Assembly: GCA_024803745.1 (NCBI GenBank)
Contig: JANJXV010000129.1
Location: forward strand, 1,922,001 to 1,986,000
Direction of reading: 5' to 3'
Source: Megascapheus bottae
Lineage: Eukaryota > Chordata > Mammalia > Rodentia > Geomyidae
DNA length: 64,000 bases
Part shown: piece after piece, positions 23,677 through 36,611 of the stretch
Position numbering within the stretch: the first letter of the stretch is position 1
Layout: every line of letters begins with the position of its first letter
Translations under genes and position numbers: made by a program
Notes under the pieces: generated by a model
What the model was told of the DNA's origin: nothing
Database searches by the model: none
Seen by the model: only the letters and a program-made list of their open reading frames with translations

Positions 23677-24860
23677 ATGGGCAGAACAAGAAACTCAAGA
23701 AAAATGTCAAATCAAGAAACAACATCCCCCACCCAATGTAAACAGACAATGGAACAGTCACTGGCAAACCTAGAGGAGAGTCTTCCAATTGCTACACAAA
23801 TGCAATTGATAAACATCATTAAAGAAAAATGTGAAAATATAAAGAAAGAGATAATGGAGGAAGACATACCTGAACAAGAGGAAAGCAAAAACAAGGTGAT
23901 AAGTGAAAAAGAAGAAGCCATAAAGGAGGCCATAATAAAGGTTTTTCAAAGAAAGATGGATGAATTCAAAGAATCCACAAATAAAAACGTGACCAAACTC
24001 CAGCAAATGTCCAAAGAAAATAAAGCTACCGAGCTAACCACTCAAAAGGAAATCAAGGAGATAAAGAAATCCATACATGATCTAAAACAAGGGATGCAAG
24101 GCATCAAAAGTGAGCAATTAGAAGCAAGGGAGATGAAAAATAAAGTAGATAGCTTTGATAGCAGGTTAGACATTGCAGAGGTGAGAATTTCCGTAGCTGA
24201 AGATAATTTAGGTATTATAAAGAACAGAAAATGAGTCAATCCAAATCTAGGAAATATGAGAGAGCGCTTCAGGAGGTCCAAGATACAATTAGGAAGCCTA
24301 ATTTAAGGCTAGTTGGTACTGAGGAGGGCGTAGAGAAAGAGGTCAATGGATTTGGAAATATACTTCAGGGAATCATCTCAGAGAATTTCCCAAATATCCA
24401 GAAGGGCAGGCCCATCCAGATACGAGAAGCTTTTAGAACCCCAAACAGACCTGACCAGAAAAGAACATCCCACCGCCACATTGTGATCCGAACTGGATCA
24501 ATAGAAACGAAAGGAAAGATACTAAAGGCAGCTAGGGAAAACGGATCAGTAACCTACAAAGGCAAACCAATCAGAATAACCCCAGATTTCTCAGCAGAGA
24601 CCATGCAAGCACGAAGTGACTGGAAGCATATATGTCATGCCCTTAAATCAAATAACTACCAACCAAGAATACTGTAGCCAGCTAAGCTCTCATTCATAAC
24701 TGAGGGAAAAATAAAAACATTCCATTCCAGGGAAAAGCTGCAACAATATGTCGCAACAAAACCAACACTACAGAGAATTCTCAAAGATGCTCTATACATA
24801 GAAAACCAAAATAAATGCAATATAGGGAAAGAAATGGCACCTAAGCAGCATACCATCTAA
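23677..24860 (+). pseudogene. U3 L1 ORF1 (split into two frames)
   Basis: Coiled-coil half open at 23677-24234, RRM-like/C-terminal half open at 24231-24677, with the shared 4-bp deletion between them and the shared TAG after 'QPRIL'. Private changes include A-to-D in the 'EEDIPEQ' stretch and 'GFGN' for 'GIGN'. Confidence 0.9.
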
Positions 24861-24908
24861 GGACCACAAGAACTGTCAAGACACAGGCCCTACTAAAAGC
24901 TTTTAAAA

Positions 24909-27900
24909 ATGGTAGGAACTAATAAATATCTCTCAATCCTAACTCTCAATATCAATGGACTTAACGCTCCAATTAAACGGCATAGGTTGTCTAGTTGGAT
25001 CAAAAAGCAAGAGCCATCGTTCTGCTGACTTCGAGAGACACATCTTACCCAAAAACAATCATCTTTTGAAAGTGAGAGTTTGGAATAAACTCTATCAAGC
25101 TAACTGCCCCCATAAACAGGCTAGAGTTGCCATCCTCATATCAGATACTATAGACTTCAAACTAAAATCAGTAAGAAAAGACAAAGAAGGTTACTACATA
25201 CTACTAAAGGGATCTTTCCTCCCGGAAGACATAACAATCCTAAATATTTACACAACCAATCCCGGAGCTCCAAACATCATCAAGCAAACTTTACTTACAC
25301 TGAAACCACACATAGATCGAAATACAGTGATTGTTGGTGAGTTTAACACACCACTCTCACCTATGGACAGATCAACAAGGCAAAAACTCAACAGAGAAAC
25401 CTTAGAACTGAACAACTATATAGACCAACTAGATCTAACAGACATCTGCAGAATATTCCACCCAGTAGCACCACAATATACGTTTTTCTCAGCAGCACAT
25501 GGAACATTTTCCAAAATAGACCACATCTTAGGCCATAAAGCAAACCTGGACAGATTCGGAAACACTGAAATTATTCCATGCACACTCTCAGACCATAAAG
25601 GCATCAAATTGGAGCTGAACACACATCTCCACCAAAGAAAACCCTGTAACTATGGAGACTGAACCACACATTGTTGAATCAAAAACAATGGGTAATCGAA
25701 GAGATCAGAACAGATATCCAACTGTTTATGAAATTTAACAATAAGGAGCACACAAATATCAACTCCTTAGGGACACAACAAAGGCAGTACTCAGAGGAAA
25801 ATTTATAGCGCAGAGTGCCTACAACAGCAAGTTGGAAAAATGGCAAACCAACTAGTTAATGTCTCACCTTAACCTCCTGGAAAAAGAGCAACAAACCAAC
25901 CCTAAACCCATTAGGAGAAAGCAAATTATTAAAATCAAAGCAGAATTAAATGATTTGGAATAAAAAAAAAAACAAAAAAAAAATCAAAAAAACAAGGAGT
26001 TGGTTCTTGAAAGAATTAACAGAATTGACAAGCCCTTAGCAAATCTTACCAAAAAAAGAAGAGAGCATATCGAAATAAACAAAATCGCAGATGAAAATGG
26101 TAATATCACGACAGATTACCAAGATCCAGAATATCATGAGGGAATACTTCTCAAACCTTTACGCCAACAAATTTGAGAATCTAGAAGAAATGGATGAATT
26201 CCTAGACAATATTAACATACACACACTGAACCAAGAAGAGCTAACCCAACTCAACAGGCCTATTTCAAGCTCTGAAATAGAAATGGAAATTAGACAACTT
26301 CCACTTAAAAAGAGCCCAGGGCCAGATGGATTCACAGCTGAATTCTATAAGGTCTTCAAAGCAGAGCTCACACCAATACTCCTCAAGCTCTTCAACGAAA
26401 TTGAAAATGAAGGTTCTTTACCAAACTGATTCTGTGAAGCCAGCATATCCCTCATCCCCAAACCAGACAGAGATTCATCAAAGAAAGAGATCTATAGACC
26501 CATTTCTTTGATGAACCTCGATCCAAAACTTCTCAACAAAATACTGGCCAACCGTCTACAACAACTCATCAAAAAAATATACACTATGATCAAACTGGAT
26601 TCATCACAGGGAGGCAAAGCTGGTTCAACATACACAAATCAATTAATATAATTCAACACATCAACAGGAGCAGGGATAAAATCACATGATTGTCTCAATC
26701 GATGCGGAAAAAGCATTTGACAAGATCCAAAACACCTTTATGTTAAAAGATGTGGAGAAACTAGGAATCCATGGAACATTGCTCAATGTAATAAAGGCTG
26801 TGTATGAGAAACCCACTGCTAGTATTATACTTAATGGTGAAAATCTAAAGCCATTCCCTCTAAAATCAGGAACGAGACAAGGATGCCCACTCTCTCCACT
26901 CCTTTTTAACATAGTACTAGAATTCCTAGGCAGTGCAATAAGGCAAGAAGCAAGCATAAAGGGGATCCAAGTAGGGAAAGAGGAAATAAAACTATCCCTC
27001 TTTGCAGATGACATGATTCTGTATTTAAAGAATCCTATAGACTCTACTCCCAAGCTCCTTGAGCTGATTCAAAGCTTTGGAAGGGTAGCAGGCCATAAAA
27101 TCAACCCTCACAAATCAACTGCCTTACTTTACGCCAACACTGAGAGGAACGAGGCAATAATCAGGAAAGAAAATCCTTTCACAATAGCCTCAAAGAAAAT
27201 AAAGTACCTAGCAATTAGCTTAACTAAGAATGTAAAGGACCGTTTAGATGAAAACTTTAAAACCCTAAAAAAGGAAATTAAAGCAGAACTAAGGAAATGG
27301 AAAAACCTCCCATGCTCCTGGATTGGAAGAATCAACATTGTGATAATGACAATCTTGCCAAGGGCTATCTACAAATTCAATGTAATACCCATCAACATCC
27401 CAATGTCATTCTTTAAAGACATAGAAGAGGCAATTCAAAATTTCATATGGAATAATAAAAGACCCCGTATAGCAAAAACACTTCTTAGCAGAAAGAACAG
27501 CGCTGGAGGAATTTCAATTCCAAACTTAAGGCTCTATTACAGAGCTATAATTCTCAAAACAGCTTGGTACTGGCACAAGAACAGGCCTGAAGTCCAATGG
27601 AGTAGAACTGCGGACCCAGATATTAAACCACAGACCTATGGCCACCTAATCTTTGACCAGGGAGCCAAAAAAATAGAATGGAAGAAAGATAGCCTCTTCA
27701 ACAAGTTGTGCTGGCAGAACTGGTTAAACACCTGCAGAAAACTAAACTTGGATCCTTCTTTGTCCCCTTGCACTAGAATTAACTCCAAATGGATCAAAGA
27801 CGTGGAGGTAAAAGCTGACACACTGAAAAGTTTACAGGAAGGAATAGGAGATACACTAGGCCTCCTTGGTACAGGTCGAAACTTTCTTAATAAGGACCAA

Positions 27901-28749
27901 GAATCACAACAAATCAGAGAAAGGCTGGATAAGTGGGACTGCATTAAACTGCAGAGCTTTTGTATGGCAACGGATATAGCTAGTAAACTAATCAGGAAGC
28001 CTACAGAGTGGGAGAAGATCTTCACCACCCAAACAACGGAACAAGGCCTCATATCTAAAATATATCAACAACTCAAAAAATTGAATCACTCCAAAACTAA
28101 CCTCCAAAGTAACACCCATCCCATTACAAAATGGGCCAAAGACTTAAAGAGTGTCTTCTCTGAAGAAGAAACAAAAATGGCCTATAGACACAGGAAGAAA
28201 TGCTCAACATCTCTGGTCATAAAAGAAATGCAAATCAAAACAAGTCTAAGATTCCACCTAACTCCAGTTAGAATGGCCAGGATCAGGAAAACGAATGACA
28301 ACAGATGCTGGAGGGGATGTGGTCAGGAGGGATCACTACTACACTGTTGGTGGGAGTGCAAACTCGTTCAACAACTATGGAAAGCAGTGCGGCAGTGCCT
28401 CAAAACGCTAAACATACAACTCCCCTATGACCCAGCAATTCCAGTACTTGGCATTTACCCAACAATCCAGAAACAAGGGCATACTAAACCCACTAGCACA
28501 ACAATGTTCATTGCAGCACTATACACCATAGCAAAGATATGGAACCAACCCAGATGTCCCTCAGTTGATGAGTGGATCAACAAGTTGTGGTATTTGTACA
28601 CAATGGAATTCTATGCTGCTGTCAGAAAGAATGACATCGCCCCATTTGTTAGGAAATGGAAAGACTTAGAACAAATCATATTAAGTGAAGTAAGCCAGAC
28701 TCAAAGGAACTTAGGCTCAGTGGTTTCCCTCATTCGTCATAATCAGTAG
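24909..28749 (+). pseudogene. U3 L1 ORF2 relic with 687-codon open RT/C-terminal frame
   Basis: Same codon-40 TGA as U2 and U4 (25026-25028). The endonuclease frame 24955-25662 is cut short by a 1-bp deletion at about 25651. From 26686 to 28749 the frame is fully open: RT motif A (S-I-D-A-E-K-A-F-D, near its start), 'GTRQGCPLSP', F-A-D-D (about 27003-27014), thumb, and a C-terminal C-x3-C...H-x4-C type region (about 28308-28360), ending at the normal stop. Lesions upstream of 26686 (TGA after 'LPN', loss of a T, loss of an A before motif A) separate it from the endonuclease. Confidence 0.92.
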
Positions 28750-29167
28750 AAACCTTGGGCTCTAGTAGCAGAGATTGGCAATAGAGCAAAAGGCCATATA
28801 TAAGGCCATATAATGTGAAGCTAATTGAAAGGACCTCCAGGATATTGACACAAAAGCCATATAATGAATGATTGTTGTCCTTAATGTACTATGTTGTCTC
28901 TCATCTCGCTTGCTGTCCCTTGGTTATCCCATACTGGTATAGTATCTCACTTTGTTATCTGATATATTGAATTTATTTGTATTTGGATATTTGAAATTTG
29001 ATAGGGAAGGGGGGAAAACCAAGACGGGTGGGGGGTGTGGAGTTGGAGGGAAATGGGTACCAAGACATGTGAAAGGGTATCAATGTATGTGAATTAATGC
29101 ACCTTCTATCTGGCAAATATCATCTAACCCTTTTACTAATTACAATGAAAAAATGAAAAAAAAGAAT

Positions 29168-30188
29168 GTTGTAGTGTGTGGGGAGGATGATGGGGTCAAA
29201 TACATTTCTTCTTAGAAATTTACCTCATCTGGTTGCCCTGGATTTTCCTGGCCTTCTTCTTAGAGAAAGTTCTGTTATACTGGATTTGTGGCTTGGCAAT
29301 GATCTAGCATGTACATCTCCGAGTAAGACATCCACAACTTCCATGCCTGAGACTCGAGTTTCCTGACCTTTGGCAACAGCACAGCAACATCTTTCTTCCC
29401 CCTGAGCCACAGGCCAAGTGAGCTGGCTTGAGCTGGTTGTTAGTTACAGTGGCTTGGTTACCAGGGTTCCATATTCTGTTCCATTGTGAGGGAGGCAGGG
29501 TCGCCTTTCTGGGCCCAATGACCAAAGATCCTTGCTCACAAAAGACCTCACCAAAGACATACTGGAGGCTGAATCTCTCCTCCAGTCTCACAATATACAT
29601 GTGGATGTAGTATACAGCACACCTTATTTGTCCTATCCCAATGTCTTCCACTAGGCCCAACTACCAGTCTGGTCTCAGGCTCAAGGAGCCTTTCTTAGGT
29701 AAGATACAATCTTAAGGGTCAATATTGCCCTCATCCTTTACAAAACATTTGCTTCACAGTGCCTTCTCTGCCTGCATTTTGCCCCTTGTGAATTTTTTTT
29801 TGTTTTTCCTAGTCTTGGGACTTGACCTCAGAGTGTGAACATTGTTCTTGGGCTTTCTTTAGGCTTTAGCTGTCCCACCGAGCCACAGCACCACTTGCAG
29901 CGTTTTCTATGTATGTGGTAATGAGGAATCAAACCTGAGGCTTACTGCTTGGTAGCCAAGGACTCTCCCACTAGGTAAAACACACAGGGCATCTTGCACA
30001 TATTTTTTACGTCAATCTACTAGGATATTATTAGATTTCTGTATCCTAATCAATTTTTTCCTGATGATTAGCTTTGCTGTCATGTGTAAAAAATGCAAGA
30101 GGGAAAAACACAGAAGAATTAGTGAAATTAAAAAAAAGCATTAGACACAGTTAAGTGTTCATTCTTTGTAGGAGAAAGGATATTTGGA

Positions 30189-30232
<44 letters not shown>

Positions 30233-30560
30233 CTTTATAATTACTATGTCAGGGTTGAGAGTTTGGCATAGTGGTAGAGTGCTTGCCTAGCATCCATGAA
30301 GATCTGGGTTTGATTGCTCAGTCCCACATAGATAGAAAATCTAGATGTGGCACTGTGGCTCAAGTGGCAGAGGGCTAGACTTGAGAAAACCCGAGGACAG
30401 TGCTCAGGCCCTGAATTCAAGCCCCAAGACTGGCAGAAAGATAAAAGAAAATAAAAATGCTTTTTACGAGCTAATTCACTCACAGCATTTGCTTCTGAAT
30501 TCTTCGCTTCTGCATCTTGTGAAATACCACTTTCCCTCAACGTAGACAAGAAAAACAGAT
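29168..30560 (+). repeat. U4 spacer
   Basis: 1393 bp, same order as before. The GAT repeat is at about 30188-30231 and begins 'ggagatgatg' instead of 'ggatatgatg'. The minus-strand 61-codon frame is intact at 29225-29410; a longer minus-strand frame, 29304-29660 (118 codons), exists only here and looks like chance. Confidence 0.85.
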
Positions 30561-31120
30561 CCATCCCATGGTCCACTGTGAGGCCACTGGTTGGGCTAAG
30601 AGCTAGTCGTGCAGCAACACATAAGTTTTATTCTAATACTTTCCAAACTTTGTACTCAAATATGCTACCTACTTACCAACTTAGGTCAGTTATCCTTATG
30701 CTATAACTTTTCTTCATTACTACAATATTCTTACACTCCTACGTTAATCCTCTTGCACCTCCCCTCACCTCTCTCATTCTTTTTTTCTATCTCTGCACCT
30801 CTGCTCGTCTTTCAACCCTTATACTGCACGGATCTACACTTGATGGCTGTTGAGCAATATTGTATATGTAGGTGGTTAATTATTCTCTAGGCTCAGAGGG
30901 ACTTAAAGACAATAGAGATTGGATTGAGAGGCTTATTGTTTTGGGTATAAATCCCTTATCAGTGGTTGTATTAGGCTGGTCTGTAAGTGCACAAAAAGAA
31001 AGAGTGATAATACCAATCAAAACTTGTGAACATCTAGTGTCTGCCAGCTACAGAGGTCTAGGTTGGTTATATCTGAAAAACTATAATCGTATTTAGTAGT
31101 AATCTTGCTCCCATTTTCAA

Positions 31121-32304
31121 ATGGGCAGAACAAGAAACTCAAGAAAAATGTCAAATCAAGAAACAACATCCCCCACCCAATGTAAACTGACAATGGAACA
31201 GTCACTGGCAAACCTAGATGAGAGTCTTCCAATTGCTACACAAATGCAATTGATAAACATCATTAATGAAAAATGTGAAAATATAAAGAAAGAGATAATG
31301 GAGGAAGCCATACCTGAACAAGAGGAAAGCAAAAACAAGGTGATAAGTGAAAAAGAAGAAGCCATAAAGGAGGCCATAATAAAGGTTTTTCAAAGAAAGA
31401 TGGATGAATTCAAAGAATCCACAAATAAAAACGTGACCAAACTCCAGCAAATGTCCAAAGAAAATAAAGCTACTGAGCTAACCACTCAAAAGGAAATCAA
31501 GGAGATAAAGAAATCCATACATGATCTAAAACAAGGGATGCAAGGCATCAAAAGTGAGCAATTAGAAGCAAGGGAGATGAAAAATAAAATAGATAGCTTT
31601 GATAGCAGGTTAGACATTGCAGAGGAGAGAATTTCCGTGGCTGAAGATAATTTAGGTATTATAAAGAACAGAAAATGAGTCAATCCAAATCTAGGAAATA
31701 TGAGAGAGCGCTTCAGGAGGTCCAAGATACAATTAGGAAGCCTAATTTAAGGCTAGTTGGTACTGAGGAGGGCGTGGAGAAAGAGGTCAATGGTATTGGA
31801 AATATACTTCAGGGAATCATCTCAGAGAATTTCCCAAATATCCAGAAGGGCAGGCCCATCCAGATACGAGAAGCTTTTAGAACCCCAAACAGACCTGACC
31901 AGAAAAGAACATCCCACCGCCACATTGTGATCCGAAATGGATCAATAGAAACGAAAGGAAAGATCCTAAAGGCAGCCAGGGAAAAGGGATCAGTAACCTA
32001 CAAAGGCAAACCAATCAGAATCACCCCAGATTTCTCAGCAGAGACCATGCAAGCACGAAGTGACTGGAAGCACATATGTCATGCCCTTAAATCAAATAAC
32101 TACCAACCAAGAATACTGTAGCCAGCTAAGCTCTCATTCATAACTGAGGGAAAAATAAAAACATTCCATTCCAGGGAAAAGCTGCAACAATATGTCGAAA
32201 CAAAACCAACACTACAGAGAATTCTCAAAGATGCTCTATACATAGAAAACCAAAATAAATGCAATATAGGGAAAGAAATGGCACCTAAACAGCATACCAT
32301 CTAA
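31121..32304 (+). pseudogene. U4 L1 ORF1 (split into two frames)
   Basis: Coiled-coil half open at 31121-31678 (185 codons), RRM-like/C-terminal half open at 31675-32121 (148 codons). Same 4-bp deletion and same TAG as U2 and U3. Best-preserved ORF1 with respect to private changes. Confidence 0.9.
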
Positions 32305-32352
32305 GGACCACAAGAACTGTCAAGACACAGGCCCTACTAAAAGCTTTTAAAA

Positions 32353-35300
32353 ATGGTAGGAACTAATAAATATCTCTCAATCCTAACTCTCAATATCAAT
32401 GGACTTAACTCTCCAATTAAACGGCATAGGTTGTCTAGTTGGATCAAAAAGCAAGAGCCATCGTTCTGCTGACTTCGAGAGACACATCTTACACAAAAAC
32501 AATCATCTTTTGAAAGTGAGAGGTTGGAATAAACTCTATCAAGCTAACTGCCCCCATAAACAGGCTAGAGTTGCCATCCTCATATCAGATACAATAGACT
32601 TCAAACTAAAATTAGTAAGAAAAGACAAAGAAGGTTACTACATACTACTAAAGGGATCTTTCCTCCCGGAAGACATAACAATCCTAAATATTTACTCACC
32701 CAATCCCGGAGCTCCAAACTTCATCAAGCAAACTTTACTTACACTGAAACCACACATAGATCGAAACACAGTGATTGTTGGTGAGTTTAACACACCACTC
32801 TCACCTATGGACAGATCAACAAGGCAAAAACTCAACAGAGAAACCTTAGAACTGAACAACTATATAGACCAACTAGATCTAACAGACATCTGCAGAATAT
32901 TCCACCCAGTAACACCACAATATACGTTTTTCTCAGCAGCACATGGAACATTTTCCAACCTAGACCACATCTTAGGCCATAAAGCAAACCTGGACAGATT
33001 CAGAAACACTGAAATTATTCCATGCACACTCTCAGACCATAAAGGCATCAAATTGGAGCTGAACACACATCTCCACCAAAGAAAACCCTGTAACTCATGG
33101 AGACTGAACCACACATTGTTGAATCAAAAACAATGGGTAATCGAAGAGATCAGAACAGATATCCAACTGTTTATGAAATTTAACAATAAGGAGCACACAA
33201 ATATCAACTCCTTAGGGACACAACAAAGGCAGTACTCAGAGGAAAATTTATAGCGCGGAGTGCCTACAACAGCAAGTTGGAAAAATGGCAAACCAACTAG
33301 TTAATGTCTCACCTTAACCTCCTGGAAAAAGAGCAACAAACCAACCCTAAACCCATTAGGAGAAAGCAAATTATTAAAATCAAAGCAGAATTAAATGATT
33401 TGGAATAAAAAAACTATAGAAAGAATCAACAAAACAAGGAGTTGGTTCTTGAAAGAATTAACAAAATTGACAAGCCCTTAGCAAATCTTACCAAAAAAAG
33501 AAGAGAGCATATCGAAATAAACAAAATCGCAGATGAAAATGGTAATATCACGACAGAAATTACCAAGATCCAGAATATCATGAGGGAATACTTCTCAAAC
33601 CTTTACGCCAACAAATTTGAGAATCTAGAAGAAATGGATGAATTCCTAGACAATATTAACATACACACACTGAACCAAGAAGAGCTAACCCAACTCAACA
33701 GGCCTATTTCAAGCTCTGAAATAGAAATGGAAATTAGACAACTTCCACTTAAAAAGAGCCCAGGGCCAGATGGATTCAGAGCTGAATTCTATAAGGTCTT
33801 CAAAGCAGAGCTCACACCAATACTCCTCAAGCTCTTCAACGAAATTGAAAATGAAGGTTCTTTACCAAACTGATTCTGTGAAGCCAGCATATCCCTCATC
33901 CCCAAACCAGACAGAGATTCATCAAAGAAAGAGATCTATAGACCCATTTCTTTGATGAACCTCGATCCAAAACTTCTCAACAAAATACTGGCCAACCGTC
34001 TACAACAACTCATCAAAAAAATATACACTATGATCAAACTGGATTCATCACAGGGAGGCAAAGCTGGTTCAACATACACAAATCAATTAATATAATTCAA
34101 CACATCAACAGGAGCAGGGATAAAATCACATGATTGTCTCAATAGATGCGGGAAAGGCATTTGACAAGATCCAAAACCCCTTTATGTTAAAAGATGTGGA
34201 GAAACTAGGAATCCATGGAACATTTCTCAATGTAATAAAGGCTGTGTATGAGAAACCCACTGCTAGTATTATACTTAATGGTGAAAATCTAAAGCCATTC
34301 CCTCTAAAATCAGGAACGAGACAAGGATGCCCACTCTCTCCACTCCTTTTTAACATAGTACTAGAATTTCTAGGCAGTGCAATAAGGCAAGAAGCAAGCA
34401 TAAAGGGGATCCAAGTAGGGAAAGAGGAAATAAAAATATCCCTCTTTGCAGATGACATGATTCTGTATTTAAAGAATCCTATAGTCTCTACTCCCAAGCT
34501 CCTTGAGCTGATTCAAAGCTTTGGAAGGGTAGCAGGCCATAAAATCAACCCTCACAAATCAAATGCCTTACTTTACGCCAACACTGAGAGGAACGTGGCA
34601 ATAATCAGGAAAGAAAATCCTTTCACAATAGCCTCAAAGAAAATAAAGTACCTAGCAATTAGCTTAACTAAGAATGTAAAGGACCGTTTAGATGAAAACT
34701 TTAAAACCCTAAAAAAGGAAATTAAAGCAGAACTAAGGAAATGGAAAAACCTCCCGTGCTCCTGGATTGGAAGAATCAACATTGTGAAAATGACCATCTT
34801 GCCAAGGGCTATCTACAAATTCAATGTAATACCCATCAACATCCCAATGTCATTCTTTAAAGACATAGAAGAGGCAATTCAAAATTTCATATGGAATAAT
34901 AAAAGACCCCGTATAGCAAAAACACTTCTTAGCAGAAAGAACAGCGCTGGAGGAATTTCAATTCCAAACTTATGGCTCTATTACAGAGCTATAATTCTCA
35001 AAACAGCTTGGTACTGGCACAAGAACAGGCCTGAAGTCCAATGGAGTAGAACTGCGGACCCAGATATTAAACCAAAGACCTATGGCCACCTAATCTTTGA
35101 CCAGGGAGCCAAAAAAATAGAATGGAAGAAAGATAGCCTCTTCAACAAGTTGTGCTGGCAGAACTGGTTAAACACCTGCAGAAAACTAAAGTTGGATCCT
35201 TCTTTGTCCCCTTGCACTAGAAGTAACTCCAAATGGATCAAAGACGTGGAGGTAAAAGCTGACACACTGAAAAGTTTACAGGAAGGAATAGGAGATACAC

Positions 35301-36193
35301 TAGGCCTCCTTGGTACAGGTCGAAACTTTCTTAATAAGGACCAAGAATCACAACAAATCAGAGAAAGGCTGGATAAGTGGGACTGCATTAAACTGCAGAG
35401 CTTTTGTATGGCAACGGATATAGCTAGTAAACTAATCAGGAAGCCTACAGAGTGGGAGAAGGTCTTCACCACCCAAACAACGGAACAAGGCCTCATATCT
35501 AAAATATATCAACAACTCAAAAAATTGAATCACTCCAAAACTAACCTCCAAAGTAACACCCATCCCATTACAAAATGGGCCAAAGACTTAAAGAGAGTCT
35601 TCTCTGAAGAAGAAACAAAAATGGCCTATAGACACAGGAAGAAATGCTCAACATCTCTGGTCATAAAAGAAATGCAAATCAAAACAAGTCTAAGATTCCA
35701 CCTAACTCCAGTTAGAATGGCCAGGATCAGGAAAACGAATGACAACAGATGCTGGAGGGGATGTGGTCAGGAGGGATCACTACTACACTGTTGGTGGGAG
35801 TGCAAACTCGTTCAACCACTATGGAAAGCAGTGCGGCAGTGCCTCAAAACGCTAAACATACCACTCCCCTATGACCCAGCAATTCCAGTACTTGGCATTT
35901 ACCCAACAATCCAGAAACAAGGGCATACTAAACCCACTAGCACAACAATGTTCATTGCAGCACTGTTCACCATAGCAAAGATATGGAACCAACCCAGATG
36001 TCCCTCAGTTGATGAGTGGATCAACAAGTTGTGGTATTTGTACACAATGGAATTCTATGCTGCTGTCAGAAAGAATGACATCGCCCCATTTGTTAGGAAA
36101 TGGAAAGACTTAGAACAAATCATATTAAGTGAAGTAAGCCAGACTCAAAGGAACTTAGGCTCAGTGGTTTCCCTCATTCGTCATAATCAGTAG
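32353..36193 (+). pseudogene. U4 L1 ORF2 relic with 687-codon open RT/C-terminal frame
   Basis: Codon-40 TGA (32470-32472), then the endonuclease frame open at 32399-33253, the linker frame open at 33442-33873 (TGA after 'LPN'), and RT to C-terminus open at 34130-36193. In the RT, motif A reads S-I-D-A-G-K-A-F-D with E-to-G. F-A-D-D is kept (about 34447-34458). The C-terminal zinc-type residues are kept (C-W-R-G-C...H-C-W-W-E-C). The open frame has no visible start context, and its openness probably reflects recent duplication. Confidence 0.92.
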
Positions 36194-36611
36194 AAACCTT
36201 GGGCTCTAGTAGCAGAGATTGGCAATAGAGCAAAAGGCCATATATAAGGCCATATAATGTGAAGCTAATTGAAAGGACCTCCAGGATATTGACACAAAAG
36301 CCATATAATGAATGATTGTTGTCCTTAATGTACTATGTTGTCTCTCATCTCGCTTGCTGTCCCTTGGTTATCCCATATTGGTATAGTATCTCACTTTGTT
36401 ATCTGATATATTGAATTTATTTGTATTTGCATATTTGAAATTTGATAGGGAAGGGGGGAAAACCAAGACGGGTGGGGGGTGTGTGGTTGGAGGGAAATGG
36501 GTACCAAGACATGTGAAAGGGTATCAATGTATGTGAATTAATGCACCTTCTATCTGGCAAATATCATCTAACCCTTTTACTAATTACAATAAAAAAATGA
36601 AAAAAAAGAAA

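Larger units (their letters stand above)
23117..29167 (+). mobile_element. U3 L1 body
   Basis: 6051 bp: leader 23117-23676, ORF1 23677-24860, ORF2 24909-28749, 3' UTR 28750-29147 and A-rich tail. By eye very close to U4. Private features are an A-rich corrupted stretch at 25960-25990 and small deletions at about 25651 and 26115. Confidence 0.9.
30561..36611 (+). mobile_element. U4 L1 body
   Basis: 6051 bp: leader 30561-31120, ORF1 31121-32304, ORF2 32353-36193, 3' UTR 36194-36590 and A-rich tail. Carries the core lesions of U2-U4 with few private ones. Confidence 0.9.

Noticed and set aside
30609..30890. 93-codon hydrophobic ORF in the L1 leader (also 37849-38130)
   Set aside because: Begins at a non-ATG codon and is broken in U1-U3 by single changes; no evidence for an ORF0-like protein.
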